Shown here one piece after another: positions 1-9,576 of a stretch of DNA of 64,000 bases. The notes beneath the pieces were generated by a model. That model was not told the DNA's origin. It saw only the letters and a program-made list of their open reading frames with translations, and ran no database searches. The stretch comes from Calditrichota bacterium (GTDB taxonomy: Bacteria > Zhuqueibacterota > Zhuqueibacteria > Zhuqueibacterales > Geothermadaptataceae). Where the stretch lies: positions 62,001 to 126,000 of the forward strand of contig QQUE01000018.1 of assembly GCA_008501765.1 (NCBI GenBank). The letters run 5' to 3'. Each line of letters starts with the position of its first letter. Position 1 is the first letter of the stretch. The translations under genes were made by a program, and so were the position numbers.

Positions 1-1153
1 TTTCCTGATATTTTACAAAGGATTCAAATCCATTGGGCGTTTTGTATTTATCAGTCTCGTTTTCTTCCATTTCGAGAATGACAAGATCGCCCCAATCGCC
101 ATAAGAATTGGTAAATCCCCAGGCTACTTCGCTGTTGCTTCCGGTTACTACAAATGGGAGACCGGGGAGAGTGACGCCGGTAATTCGGCGATTTTTAACG
201 CCTTCGATATTAAAAGAAGCACGGTACCAGGTGTTGGGAATGCTCACCATCAAGTGCATGTCGTTGCAAACAATTGCGCTGCCACTCTCTGAATGCGCTC
301 CGGAAACTACCCAGTTGTTGCTACCCAATGCGCCACGCAATTCTTCGGTGAAATCGAGAAAGAAATTTTCAAATTGCGCTGTTTTGGTACCATCTTTTTT
401 GTGGGTTGCTTCACTTTCTTCGTAATATTTTCCAGGCGCAGGCAGGGGTGGTTTGGGAAAAGTGGTGCCATCGATTGCCGCATCCCATATTGTTCCTGCA
501 GGGGTTAAGAAGTCAAAAAGTGACGGCGGCAGTAAATCATGCATGAGACCAAGATTGGACTCTCCCATACCATCGGGACTTTGCAGGGTAAAATACATCG
601 CATAAACACATAAAAACGAATCTTCCATGCGCCATGCCACCGGAGCCTGCCCCAGAAAAATGTATTCAAATGGATTGGCGTCGAGTTGGGCTAATCCTTC
701 GTTGACCCCATTTTTGTAGGCTGTGAGGAGAGCTTTGTGAGTTTCACTTAATGAATTTACTGATTTTTGCGAACGGCTTCGAAATCGATGAATGCGTGAC
801 TCGCGGTCAATTTTTGTTGCCGCTGCACCAAAAAGTTCAGCCAACTCACCAGCGCCGCGCCGGCGTAGCAAATCCATTTGAAAAAAACGTTCCTGGGCAT
901 GAACGAAACCTGTGGCATAGGCGATATCTGTCCGGCTTGTGCTGCTGATTGTGGGCACACCGAGCGCATCCCGTTCTATTGTGACCGGGGTTGAAATACC
1001 TGTGAACGATAATTCCCCTTCCAAAATTGGCAGGCTTTGGCGAATTTTGTTGTAGGAATAAAATCCGATAACGACGGCAAGCACGACAAGCAGTAAAAAT
1101 ATACGTGTTATCCATTTAAACGCACTGCTTTTACCTGATTGATTCTGTGGCAT
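1..1153 (-). CDS. Penicillin acylase-family N-terminal nucleophile hydrolase (3' end outside window)
   Basis: The reading frame is open from the ATG at 1153 to the left edge, giving 384 codons with no stop. An AGGAGAG ribosome site lies just upstream. Residues 14-33 form one hydrophobic segment, a signal anchor or signal peptide. The start of the mature region reads ERDALGVPTI and then FVHAQERFFQMDLL, which is typical of the alpha subunit of penicillin/acyl-homoserine lactone acylases. Ser278 in the motif ALGSNNWVVSG (plus-strand 320-322) matches the autocatalytic nucleophile that begins the beta subunit, and it is followed by SESGSAIVCNDMHL and PGLPFVVTGSNSEVAWGFTN. The family hydrolyses amide bonds of N-acyl compounds in the periplasm after self-cleavage. 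The natural substrate cannot be told from sequence. The rest of the beta subunit lies beyond the window. Confidence 0.93.
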   Translation of the reverse strand, partial: MPQNQSGKSSAFKWITRIFLLLVVLAVVIGFYSYNKIRQSLPILEGELSFTGISTPVTIERDALGVPTISSTSRTDIAYATGFVHAQERFFQMDLLRRRGAGELAELFGAAATKIDRESRIHRFRSRSQKSVNSLSETHKALLTAYKNGVNEGLAQLDANPFEYIFLGQAPVAWRMEDSFLCVYAMYFTLQSPDGMGESNLGLMHDLLPPSLFDFLTPAGTIWDAAIDGTTFPKPPLPAPGKYYEESEATHKKDGTKTAQFENFFLDFTEELRGALGSNNWVVSGAHSESGSAIVCNDMHLMVSIPNTWYRASFNIEGVKNRRITGVTLPGLPFVVTGSNSEVAWGFTNSYGDWGDLVILEMEENETDKYKTPNGFESFVKYQE

Positions 1154-1449
1154 TTTTCTCTCTCCTGTTATTTATTTAGAGCCTGAATTTGTTTGCGTGA
1201 AGATTACTCCCGTGTGCCGTGGTTTAATAAATTATTTTTCATACAATTTGACGATTAAATGTCGGAGGTATTAAATCCGCAAATATAAACTATTTAAATA
1301 AAACACTTTCCCAATTGAAAAACATAAGTATTTGCATTTGATTTAAAAAATGAAAAATGACCAAATATAAGAATTTACAGGTAATTACGAAATTTCGGGG
1401 GGACTTGCAGTTCGCGTTGTGGTGGGTTTTGCTACTTTTTGCTACAGAT

Positions 1450-2589
1450 TTATTTTTTTTGCGTAGCCTGTTCCTTTTTCCACGCCTGGGCTAAAGTCCG
1501 CAATTTGGCATCCGCATGGGAGAAAAACATTTTATAGGATTCACAGAAATAGTTGAGCTCAGAATCGGGCCGGGAAATAGTTCGATCTTTTGGGCAGCCA
1601 CCGCGGCATCGAATTCGCCATTGGCAGGTCCGGCACTCGGTCGGCAACACCGATTTGATTTTCCCAAATCCAGTTTGTTTTTCAGAATTGAGCATCTCGA
1701 CAATTTTATTTTCTTTGATATTGCCCAGTTTCCAGTTTGGTTCGACGTAAAAATCGCAGGAATACACATCACCGTTGTGTTCGATAACAACATAAACGCC
1801 ACATTCGTGAGCTAAAGTACATTGCGGTGCAGCCAATCCGACATAACTGTGGAAAACAGAATCGAAAAAACGTATTGAGCTCGTTGCCCGGATTCCGTCA
1901 AAATCTGCCAGCCATAAATCGAATAGTTTGGTGAGAAATGAGCCATATTGTTCAGGGGTGACAGAATAAGGAGCCGGAGTCGATTTGTCATCATTTTCCG
2001 CTTCCAGGCAGGGAATGAATTGCATGAAAGTTAAGTTGAGCGATTTGTGATAGGTGTAAATTTCCTCAGGAAATTGCGCAGAATAACTGTTCAATACCGT
2101 TAATGCATTGACTTCCACGCCTGAGTTGATGAGCCGCCTGGCGGTATCTTGCACTTTGCTCCAGCTTCCCTGCCCACCTTTTAGCAAACGGTATTTGTCA
2201 TGAATATGCTCGGGGCCATCCAGCGAAAGACCGACGAGAAAATTGTATTTTTTGAAGAAAGCGGCCCAGTTGTCATCGATTAGCGTGCCGTTCGTTTGCA
2301 GGCCGTTGCCAACCGATTGATTGCGGCCGTACATTTGTTGAAATGCCACCGCTTTCTCAAAAAAGGGGAGTCCCATCAGGGTTGGCTCGCCCCCTTGCCA
2401 GGCAAATGAAACATACGAGCCGGCTTGCTGCATAATCTGCCGTACCATTTCTTTCAGGGTTGCCTCGCTCATGCGGTGCTTTCCTGTGGGAAACAGCGCA
2501 TCTTTTTCGAGATAAAAACAATACGTGCAGTCGAGATTGCAGTCCGGGCCGGCTGGTTTTATCAAAACGGATGATAGCGGTTTGAGCAT
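1450..2589 (-). CDS. Radical SAM/SPASM anaerobic sulfatase-maturase family protein (anSME-like)
   Basis: The 379-residue protein has the radical-SAM cluster motif CNLDCTYC (Cys17, Cys21, Cys24). Its C-terminal SPASM cysteine set includes Cys319, Cys322, Cys328, Cys332 and Cys349 (CRTCQWRIRC...RGGCPKDR), which would hold auxiliary iron-sulfur clusters. Family members convert a Cys or Ser of sulfatases to formylglycine, using S-adenosylmethionine, in the cytoplasm. Length and motif order match anSME/AslB-type enzymes. No sulfatase is encoded in this window, so the substrate is unknown. Other SPASM peptide maturases share this layout, so the precise reaction is inferred. The gene lies 296 bases upstream of the acylase gene on the same strand and 64 bases downstream of the membrane protein gene, so co-transcription is uncertain. 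Confidence 0.88.
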   Translation of the reverse strand: MLKPLSSVLIKPAGPDCNLDCTYCFYLEKDALFPTGKHRMSEATLKEMVRQIMQQAGSYVSFAWQGGEPTLMGLPFFEKAVAFQQMYGRNQSVGNGLQTNGTLIDDNWAAFFKKYNFLVGLSLDGPEHIHDKYRLLKGGQGSWSKVQDTARRLINSGVEVNALTVLNSYSAQFPEEIYTYHKSLNLTFMQFIPCLEAENDDKSTPAPYSVTPEQYGSFLTKLFDLWLADFDGIRATSSIRFFDSVFHSYVGLAAPQCTLAHECGVYVVIEHNGDVYSCDFYVEPNWKLGNIKENKIVEMLNSEKQTGFGKIKSVLPTECRTCQWRIRCRGGCPKDRTISRPDSELNYFCESYKMFFSHADAKLRTLAQAWKKEQATQKK

Positions 2590-2653
2590 AAATTAACTTC
2601 CATTTTTGTGGCCAAATATTGGAACGGGCTTTGACCCAAGCAGAAGCAGGACC

Positions 2654-3943
2654 TTAAAATCTTTCGTGATATCCTGCCAGACCATCATGCATATTTATGG
2701 AAATTAATGTAATAATTATTAATACAATTCCAATTAGTGTCAGTAAAATTGCCCAGGTTTTCCATGATTCATCCGAGCTGACCGGTGCATCGTCCGACGA
2801 TTTTTGCCGCTGTCCCCAAATCCAAATAATCAAAGCAATCAGGAGAATCGGAAAATAGAGAGTGTCGGAATATTTTAGCTCGAATCCTTTATAAAACAAT
2901 CCGTTACGAATGAACCCAAAAAAGGTATAGTAAAACGAATAAGCAAAAAGTGACACTGGAATTAATCGGTCAACCAGATTGCTCGCGCCCAATTGTGCCC
3001 GTTTCCACATGAAAATTCCAGTGCTGGTGAAAATGGCGATTGTTATAATTCCAAACCAAAGCTGAGTTGCAGCAAAGTTGCCCGTATCAACCACTCCCCA
3101 GGTTGGGGCCATTTTGGTAAAATATTCGATTTTCATTGCTTCGATGAAATTGATCAGCGGAATCAAGAATATAACAAGAAATAATGCGTACCAGTTGCTC
3201 GTCTTTGATGGCATCGCTTTCTCCGGCCAATCTTGGGTGGCAACCGCATAAGCCAAACCGAGTCCACCGCAAAATCCGAGGGTAAATTCCATGACGTTCC
3301 ACCAGTTGTAACTTGTACCGGTCGTCGCCCCAAAAGTCTGGATAAAATTGCCAAATGCGAAACCAAAGCCAGCTCCCAAGGCTGAATATCCGGCAACTCT
3401 CAGCGCTTTGCCATAACCTTCGCGGTATAAATACCAGCCGAGAGCGAGGGAGGCTCCCATGGCTCCGGCCCACATTTCTGAGCGTGGCGGCGTCATATTC
3501 CAGCCGAGTTGGAAAATAAAAAGTCCGTAAAACAAAAATCCACCGATGACCATTTCGGTGATTAATTTCGGCCAGTCCGGGCGTTTTTTATCGCTGGTTT
3601 CAAGGCCGAGACCGAAGAGACCACCGCCCATAAATCCGTACAATCCGCCGATGATGGCTAACATGGTATATCCGTACAAAACGTTGCCAAAACCAACGCC
3701 GCGGCAATAACCGATGACAATACCATAACTGGCCATACCCGCGACCGCCCATCCGAGCGCGCCAAGTGCTGTGAGAACTGGCGCACGCTGCAGCCAGTCT
3801 TCTCGTTTTGAAGTCGCCAGAACAGCCAGCGCTGCCATCGCACCGGCCCAGGAAGCGCCCCATTCATGGCCAAAATGCCCTCGAATTGCCCAGCCCAGCC
3901 CGAGGATGAGCGCTGTAATCCACATCATTTTCCCTTTCGACAT
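2654..3943 (-). CDS. Polytopic membrane protein of unknown function
   Basis: The 429-residue protein is very hydrophobic, with about 12 predicted membrane spans (for example residues 7-21, 27-44, 55-75, 84-113, 250-268, 362-380 and 393-415). The first loop carries the striking polar motif WAIRGHFGHEWGA near residues 18-30. Charged and histidine residues in such a place often line a substrate or metal site, but I do not recognise the family and assign no function. A GGAGGA ribosome site sits 4-5 bases before the ATG. The preceding gene, an exported esterase, ends only 10 bases upstream, so the two are almost certainly co-transcribed and may act on the same substrate at the membrane. Its C-terminus ends in a short tail after the last span. 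Confidence 0.85.
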   Translation of the reverse strand: MSKGKMMWITALILGLGWAIRGHFGHEWGASWAGAMAALAVLATSKREDWLQRAPVLTALGALGWAVAGMASYGIVIGYCRGVGFGNVLYGYTMLAIIGGLYGFMGGGLFGLGLETSDKKRPDWPKLITEMVIGGFLFYGLFIFQLGWNMTPPRSEMWAGAMGASLALGWYLYREGYGKALRVAGYSALGAGFGFAFGNFIQTFGATTGTSYNWWNVMEFTLGFCGGLGLAYAVATQDWPEKAMPSKTSNWYALFLVIFLIPLINFIEAMKIEYFTKMAPTWGVVDTGNFAATQLWFGIITIAIFTSTGIFMWKRAQLGASNLVDRLIPVSLFAYSFYYTFFGFIRNGLFYKGFELKYSDTLYFPILLIALIIWIWGQRQKSSDDAPVSSDESWKTWAILLTLIGIVLIIITLISINMHDGLAGYHERF

Positions 3944-3953
3944 CCTTCCTCCT

Positions 3954-4931
3954 TCATTTATTCAGTGGAATATATTTTTCCAAAAATTGTGTCATCGTAA
4001 ATTGGCAATATTCGTTGATCGGCTCCGCCAGGTCCATTGTGTGCGGCCAGCCTTCAAGCCGGTGATATTCGCTTGTGATGCCGAAAGAATTGAGCTTGGA
4101 ATGCAACGAATCCGACTGAGAAACTGGTACGAGATCATCGAGCGTGCCATGAAAAATTAGTGTTGGCGGATCATCCGCGGAAATGTAGCTGAGCGGGGAA
4201 GCTGTTGCAAATAACGCTGGATTATCTGCGTATTTCATGCCAAGAAAATTGTTTGTTGATGTATGCGTTCGGGCGTATTCTGTCGTCAGGTTTGTCGGTC
4301 CATACAAGTTGATTACGGCCTGAACGCGTCCACTTGTTTTACCAGTCTCACAGCCAATATTGAATTGGGGAACATCTGCGGCGTAGCCAATCATTGAAGC
4401 GAGATAGCCCCCTGCGGAACCGCCGATAACAGCAATTTTATCGGGATCGATGTGGTAGGAATCTGCATTTTTTCGCAGCCAGCGCACGGCACAAATCACA
4501 TCTTCGACTGCGTCAGGAAATGTTGATTGCGGGAGCAGCCGGTATGAAATTGTCGCCGTCACGTATCCGCGACCAGCAAAATCGAGAAGGTACTTCAGGT
4601 AATCTTCCCTTTTTCCTTTGCGCCAGCCGCCGCCGTGGATAAAAATTAGTAGTGGCGCTTTGCCAGTAATCTGCTTTTTATAATACAGATCCAACTTCAA
4701 TGATTTGCCATCGATATTTTTATATTCGATAGCTTTGTATTCCTGCAACTCCGGTGGCACGGGTGGATTTGTATCTACCAGTTTTAAAAAACCAAGGACG
4801 TAAGCTGCTTTTAGAAATGTGTCGTTGAAATAGCCGGCGGGCGGATTCTTATCTCCAACATGCCACTCATTTGCACATGAAAAAATGAGCATGGCGAGGA
4901 GGACGAGTAAAACAATATTTTTAGTTTTCAT
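3954..4931 (-). CDS. Alpha/beta-hydrolase lipoprotein (esterase, BD-FAE/HSL-like)
   Basis: The 325-residue protein begins with a lipoprotein signal peptide (lipobox LIFSC, Cys19), so it should be anchored in an envelope membrane. The hydrolase core shows the oxyanion motif HGGGW at residues 99-103, the nucleophile elbow GGSAGG with Ser172, a likely acid at Asp265/Asp266 (HGTLDDLVP) and catalytic His297 (GWPHTMD). This layout matches carboxylesterases of the hormone-sensitive-lipase and feruloyl-esterase-like groups. These cleave carboxylic esters, often acyl groups on carbohydrates or small lipids. The substrate is not predictable. It is the first gene of a two-gene unit with the polytopic membrane protein 10 bases downstream. 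Confidence 0.9.
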   Translation of the reverse strand: MKTKNIVLLVLLAMLIFSCANEWHVGDKNPPAGYFNDTFLKAAYVLGFLKLVDTNPPVPPELQEYKAIEYKNIDGKSLKLDLYYKKQITGKAPLLIFIHGGGWRKGKREDYLKYLLDFAGRGYVTATISYRLLPQSTFPDAVEDVICAVRWLRKNADSYHIDPDKIAVIGGSAGGYLASMIGYAADVPQFNIGCETGKTSGRVQAVINLYGPTNLTTEYARTHTSTNNFLGMKYADNPALFATASPLSYISADDPPTLIFHGTLDDLVPVSQSDSLHSKLNSFGITSEYHRLEGWPHTMDLAEPINEYCQFTMTQFLEKYIPLNK

Positions 4932-5128
4932 AAATAAATGAAACTGATTTCAATAATCTAAAGCAACTAAAAGTCAGCTCAGGTGTGTAAAAGAATGTAA
5001 TTCCCAGCAGGGCTATAAAAGTGTTTTAATTTCAAATTAAAATTTTATCTTTTCTGAAACCGCTTCCATTTTTATCGACTGCGGGACAGTTAATGGCGAA
5101 ATGTTGGCATTATTTACGGTTCGAAGCT

Positions 5129-5449
5129 TCAGGGCTGCCAGCAAAACTGCTTCAGATCAATGATATCATTGTCATTGAAAAGGACGCCTTCATCCTGCAG
5201 CAGCACTTTCTGCAATTGGTATTTGCCATTGTGCGGCAATGAGATGGTGCCCCTGCTGTTGATCACGCGATGCCATGGAAGATTTGGCGTGTTTGTTTGG
5301 TTTAATATCCAGCCGACGTGACGAGCGCGGCCCGGAAATCCGGCGAGCGCTGCAATTTGGCCGTATGTGGCTACTTTTCCTTCGGGAATTTGCATGATTA
5401 TGTCGATGACTTTTTTGTGCATGGTAAAAATAAAATAACAATCGTTCAA
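5129..5449 (-). CDS. Alkyltransferase-like protein (ATL, MGMT DNA-binding domain)
   Basis: The protein has 106 residues from the first ATG. A second ATG at 5422, which starts at MHKKVID, gives 97 residues and is equally likely, since neither has a clear ribosome site. The sequence follows the O6-alkylguanine-DNA alkyltransferase C-terminal domain: GKVATYGQIAALAG, then RHVGWIL, then PWHRVINSRG. The active-site PCHR of true alkyltransferases is PWHR here. In known ATL proteins, this Cys-to-Trp change abolishes alkyl transfer. ATLs instead bind and flip O6-alkylguanine and hand the lesion to nucleotide excision repair. The gene stands alone, facing away from the GH13 gene. Confidence 0.9.
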   Translation of the reverse strand: MNDCYFIFTMHKKVIDIIMQIPEGKVATYGQIAALAGFPGRARHVGWILNQTNTPNLPWHRVINSRGTISLPHNGKYQLQKVLLQDEGVLFNDNDIIDLKQFCWQP

Positions 5450-5560
5450 TAAGTTACAAGTAACAGTTCAGTGTTTCGTTGTGGATACTTTGAAGATTTG
5501 CAAGCGATAAACCCATATCGGAATTTTATTTCATCAACAAAATCGATAATATACACTGAG

Positions 5561-5592
5561 TATAATACAATTATAATAGCTTCGATCAGGAG
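5561..5592 (+). promoter_or_regulatory. Candidate promoter -10 boxes and ribosome site of the GH13 gene
   Basis: Two perfect TATAAT hexamers occur at 5561-5566 and 5572-5577, directly upstream of an AGGAG ribosome site at 5588-5592 and the ATG at 5599. No convincing -35 hexamer is seen at normal spacing for either. This is a sequence-only call. Confidence 0.35.
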
Positions 5593-5598
5593 TTTGAA

Positions 5599-8496
5599 AT
5601 GCGTTCATTAATTACAACAATTTTTCTATTTTTCAGTTTGAATTATTCCATTCTTTCGCAGGTTGTGACCTCGATTCCACAGTTTCCAACAGTGAATGAT
5701 TCCATAATTTTTCTATTTCATTCTGATGAAGGCGACCGCGGATTAATGGGATACACAGGCGATGTTTATGTTCACACAGGAATTTCTACAGCAAATGCCG
5801 ACTGGCAATATGTAATTGGCGCTTGGGGGCAGACGAACCAACCGAAACTCGAAAATATCGGCACAGATTTGTGGCAGCTTACAATTGGGGATATTTATGA
5901 ATTTTATGGTGCACCTCGATCAGAAACAATAACTGCAATTTCCTTCGTTTTTCGCAGCCCCCAGGGCGAACCCAGCGGCCGTGATGTTGGTGGGGCGGAC
6001 ATTTTTTACGATCTGTTTGAGCCCGGATTGAGCCTTTCGCTGGCCTCGCCGCAACTTTATGAAGATTTTGGCGATCCCGATCGGGCGCCGGTATTTGTGG
6101 GCATCGAAGATACCGTTCATTTTAAAGCGTATGGAGTTGCCATCGGGACGCAAGTCGCTGAAATGTCAATCGAAATTGACGGCAATATAATCGAACAAAC
6201 GACCGCGGATTCGATATTGTTTGATTTTATTGCGGCGGATTATGCCCGTGTCCTGCACCGGGTGAAAATTGTGACCAGCGATACGACCAATAAAGCCGAT
6301 AGCCTGACGGTTGCCATTTTAATCAAGCCGGAGAGTGTGACAGCTTCAATTCCCGGTGATGTCATCGATGGTATAAATCTGAGATCTACTTCTGTTGTTT
6401 TATCCTTATTCGCGCCGTATAAAGATTTTGTCTACGTTATTGGTGATTTTAATGATTGGAAAATCTCTGACGCGTACATTATGAAGCGCAATCCGACGTC
6501 GCCGGATCAGGCACGTTTCTGGCTTGAAATTGAAAATCTCGATCCAGATACCGAATACGCTTTTCAATATTACGTCGATGGCGAAATTCGCGTTGCAGAT
6601 CCTTATACAGAAAAAGTTCTCGATCCCGAAAATGACAAATTTATCAGCGCCGCGACCTATTCCAACTTGAAACCATATCCGCACAATAAAACGAAAAACA
6701 TAGTTTCGACTTTTACAATAAATAAAGAAGAATACGTTTGGCAAACGACTGATTTCACGATGCCCGAAAAAACGGACCTGGTGATTTATGAGTTAATGAT
6801 GCGCGATTTTATCGCCAAGCACGATTTCGCAACATTGATCGACACGCTGGATTATTTACAGAATCTGGGTGTCAATGCCATCGAATTAATGCCGGTGAGT
6901 GAATTTGAAAAGTATGGTGATGGCGAGTGGGGATGGGGCTATAATCCTTCGTTTTATTTTGCCGTTGAGAAATACTTCGGCCCGGCTGAAGATTTAAAAC
7001 AGCTCATCGATGCAGCGCACGGCCGCGGGATGGCAGTTATTTTAGATCTGGTGCTGAATCACTCCTACGACCAATCCCCTTTGGTGCAGCTTTACATCAA
7101 TGAGATGTATCTAAATCCCTGGCACAATCAAACATCGCCACACACTGATTTCTATTGGGGGCGCGATTTTGACCATGAGAGTCTGGCGACGCAAAATTTT
7201 ATTGACCGCGTAAATGCCTTCTGGATTAATGAATTTAAGTTTGATGGCTTCCGTTTCGATTTCACCCGCGGATTCACCAATAAATCCGGTAGTAGCGGGC
7301 CATACGATGCATCACGAATAGCCATTTTGAAAAGAATGGCCGATCAAATTTGGCAGGAAAACAGCGCTGCTATTTTAATTTTGGAGCATTTGGTTGATGA
7401 CAACAACGAAATAAAAGAACTTGCCGATTATGGCATGTTGATGTGGGGAAATGCCAATCATAATTATAATGAAGCGACTATGGGTTACAATACAGATGGG
7501 AAATCCGATTTTTCCTGGACATCCTATAAAAATCTTGGTTACCAATACCCGCATCTCGTTTCATACATGGAAAGCCACGATGAAGAAAGATTGATGTACA
7601 AAAATTTACGCTGGGGAAATAGCAGCGGGACTTATACAACCAAAGATTTGAACACGGCTCTTGACCGTATGAAGTTGGCTGCTGCCTTTTTCTTCACTAT
7701 TCCGGGTCCGAAAATGCTCTGGCAGTTCGGTGAACTTGGTTATGATTATTCGAAATTTTATGATCCAAAGACGAATTCTGTGCCTGAACCTTATGGGACA
7801 GACTATGCCAAGCTCGATCCAAAACCTATCCGCTGGGATTATTTTCAAAATGAGTGGCGCCGCGATGTCTACAACGTTTGGGCGGCGCTGGCAAAATTAA
7901 AGCAGCATAATGCATTTCGTTCCACCGATTTCACAATCAGCGCTAATTCTGCCCTTAAACGCATTAAAATCAATCATAGCAGCATGGATGTTTTTGTGAT
8001 TGGCAATTTTGATGTCCGGGAAATGCAGGCTGCAGCCGGGTTTCAACACACGGGAATATGGTACGATTTTTTTACTGGCGACAGTGTGAACGTGCTCGAC
8101 ACAGCGATGAATATGACATTAACTCCCGGAGAGTTTCATCTCTACACGACTGTGCTGCAGCCGGTACCAGAAACCAAGCTGGCCACCAGTATTACTGAAG
8201 AAACAGTTGCTATCAATCTCGATTTTCAATTACTGCAGAACTACCCGAATCCATTTAATCCGGAGACAATGATTCCTTTTTCGATTCGTGAAAAAAGTGA
8301 AGTTACATTAAAAGTATTCGATCTTCTCGGTCGGGAGGTGAGAACCTTGGCCAATGCATCCTTTACACCGGGAAACTATGAAATTAAATGGGACGGGCGG
8401 GATAACGCGGGTTTACAAGTTGCTGGTGGCGTATATTTCGTACGTATCCTTGCAGGGAAATTTACGGCAGTGAGAAAAACTGTGCTACTGCGATGA
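5599..8496 (+). CDS. Secreted GH13 alpha-amylase-family enzyme with T9SS-like C-terminal sorting domain
   Basis: The 965-residue protein has a signal peptide (cleavage near residue 20), an N-terminal beta-sandwich region and then a CBM48/isoamylase-N-like segment around residues 255-350 (VYVIGDFNDWK...FQYYVDGEIRVADPYT). The GH13 barrel follows from about residue 390. Catalytic residues are visible: nucleophile Asp554 in FDGFRFDF, acid/base Glu596 in LILEHL and Asp661 in SHDEE. Region I is DLVLNHSY. The C-terminus from Asn881 (NYPNPFNPET) is an FlgD-like/Por sorting domain that would target the enzyme to the type IX secretion system and the cell surface. The likely role is hydrolysis or branching of alpha-glucans outside the cell. 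It has its own promoter-like region and no co-directional neighbour. Confidence 0.95.
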   Translation: MRSLITTIFLFFSLNYSILSQVVTSIPQFPTVNDSIIFLFHSDEGDRGLMGYTGDVYVHTGISTANADWQYVIGAWGQTNQPKLENIGTDLWQLTIGDIYEFYGAPRSETITAISFVFRSPQGEPSGRDVGGADIFYDLFEPGLSLSLASPQLYEDFGDPDRAPVFVGIEDTVHFKAYGVAIGTQVAEMSIEIDGNIIEQTTADSILFDFIAADYARVLHRVKIVTSDTTNKADSLTVAILIKPESVTASIPGDVIDGINLRSTSVVLSLFAPYKDFVYVIGDFNDWKISDAYIMKRNPTSPDQARFWLEIENLDPDTEYAFQYYVDGEIRVADPYTEKVLDPENDKFISAATYSNLKPYPHNKTKNIVSTFTINKEEYVWQTTDFTMPEKTDLVIYELMMRDFIAKHDFATLIDTLDYLQNLGVNAIELMPVSEFEKYGDGEWGWGYNPSFYFAVEKYFGPAEDLKQLIDAAHGRGMAVILDLVLNHSYDQSPLVQLYINEMYLNPWHNQTSPHTDFYWGRDFDHESLATQNFIDRVNAFWINEFKFDGFRFDFTRGFTNKSGSSGPYDASRIAILKRMADQIWQENSAAILILEHLVDDNNEIKELADYGMLMWGNANHNYNEATMGYNTDGKSDFSWTSYKNLGYQYPHLVSYMESHDEERLMYKNLRWGNSSGTYTTKDLNTALDRMKLAAAFFFTIPGPKMLWQFGELGYDYSKFYDPKTNSVPEPYGTDYAKLDPKPIRWDYFQNEWRRDVYNVWAALAKLKQHNAFRSTDFTISANSALKRIKINHSSMDVFVIGNFDVREMQAAAGFQHTGIWYDFFTGDSVNVLDTAMNMTLTPGEFHLYTTVLQPVPETKLATSITEETVAINLDFQLLQNYPNPFNPETMIPFSIREKSEVTLKVFDLLGREVRTLANASFTPGNYEIKWDGRDNAGLQVAGGVYFVRILAGKFTAVRKTVLLR

Positions 8497-8539
8497 GATC
8501 GGTTCTTTTGCCGATATTATCGCTATTTGAGTTTGAATT

Positions 8540-8563
8540 TTCCATCACTCCTGAGTGGTGGAA
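8540..8563. terminator. Possible bidirectional stem-loop after the GH13 gene
   Basis: An 11-base inverted repeat with one G-U pair (TTCCATCACTC and GAGTGGTGGAA, two-base loop) lies between the convergent ends of the GH13 gene (8496) and the DUF3592-like gene (8618). It lacks a good U-tract on the plus strand. On the minus strand it is followed by AAAATT only. Terminator function is therefore a guess from its position. Confidence 0.35.
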
Positions 8564-8617
8564 TCACTACTATTAAAAATTACTGACAGTAATAATCTAA
8601 TCCATCATCATTTTCCA

Positions 8618-9481
8618 TCAAAATAACCAAGTATAAACCACATATAAAGTTACCACCGGTATTACAAGCACTACAATATTCATCAACAAATTAGCATCTT
8701 TATCGCGCTCAAACTTTCCTGATGAATTGAGCACAGCATCACCTGGCAGTGAATCGATCAATTTGGCATGCTGCGGATTTTCTGGATTATAGAGCAATCT
8801 TTCCTGTGCTTCGTCTTCCAGTTTTTGCGGATTGGCCGTGTCCTCAGTGATTTTGATGCGCTTCATTGTTTCTGTTGTGAATTCAAAGGTCAAGCGTTCC
8901 AATGGTACCTCGTTTACCGTGATATTGGAAATCCCTTTTTTAATTAATGTTCCCAATGCAGGTTTGCCATTTTTGAGGAGAAATATCGTTTTACGGGCAC
9001 GTAGAATTCCAGCCAGGATTATCAGAAAACCGATGAGCGGGAAAATGAGAATGAACAGAATTCCTGCTCCAAAAAGCGAATAACGGAGCCCGGAAATGCG
9101 CGAATATTCGGGATTTGTGAACGAAAATTCCACATCGACTTTCGCGCCAACTTCATAAAATTCTCCCGTAAAGTAGGAGCGACCGTTGTATTCCCTGCCT
9201 GCGGATTCGAAAAGATAATCCATTTGCATAACCTCAACATCACCTTCTGAAGCCGAGCTCTCGCTCACTTTAACAACCAATCCTTCTGCATGGTCGAGTG
9301 TCCCGGAAAAATAATACATCGACTTAAATACTCCGTCGACACTGAAAGCCCAGCAAATGAGAATGCCAAAAAGGAAAACCGCCCAGCCAATCTGATTTAG
9401 CAACCCTCCAAAAAATATTTTTGATTTTACAAGGAGTGGAATTTTTCGTGGGGGTGTGGCAAGTGTGAAAGTTGTTTCCAT
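8618..9481 (-). CDS. DUF3592-like membrane protein
   Basis: The start chosen is the ATG at 9481, because it has an excellent AGGAGGT ribosome site four bases upstream. An upstream start at 9544 in the same frame has none. The 287-residue product has a membrane span near residue 33-50, an extracytoplasmic beta-rich domain (DYLFESAGREYNGRSYF), a long hydrophobic hairpin around 125-160, a second beta domain and a last span at the C-terminus. This alternation of spans and small beta domains resembles DUF3592 proteins, whose function is unknown. It lies 95 bases downstream of the VIT1-type gene on the same strand and may belong to that operon. Confidence 0.75.
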   Translation of the reverse strand: METTFTLATPPRKIPLLVKSKIFFGGLLNQIGWAVFLFGILICWAFSVDGVFKSMYYFSGTLDHAEGLVVKVSESSASEGDVEVMQMDYLFESAGREYNGRSYFTGEFYEVGAKVDVEFSFTNPEYSRISGLRYSLFGAGILFILIFPLIGFLIILAGILRARKTIFLLKNGKPALGTLIKKGISNITVNEVPLERLTFEFTTETMKRIKITEDTANPQKLEDEAQERLLYNPENPQHAKLIDSLPGDAVLNSSGKFERDKDANLLMNIVVLVIPVVTLYVVYTWLF

Positions 9482-9576
9482 GACACCTCCTCTTTCTGGT
9501 ACAAGTGCCACGCACTTCCAAACCGGTGGCACTTCGAAGCTCACATTTTTTTAGATTAATTTTTGGTACTACTTTA

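Noticed and set aside
757-1115. Apparent frameshift in the penicillin-acylase-type gene, because short frames in other phases also show acylase-like words
   Set aside because: Re-reading the run of seven A at 881-887 shows that the frame from the ATG at 1153 continues through HAQERFFQMDLL to the window edge without a stop. The gene is intact as far as visible.
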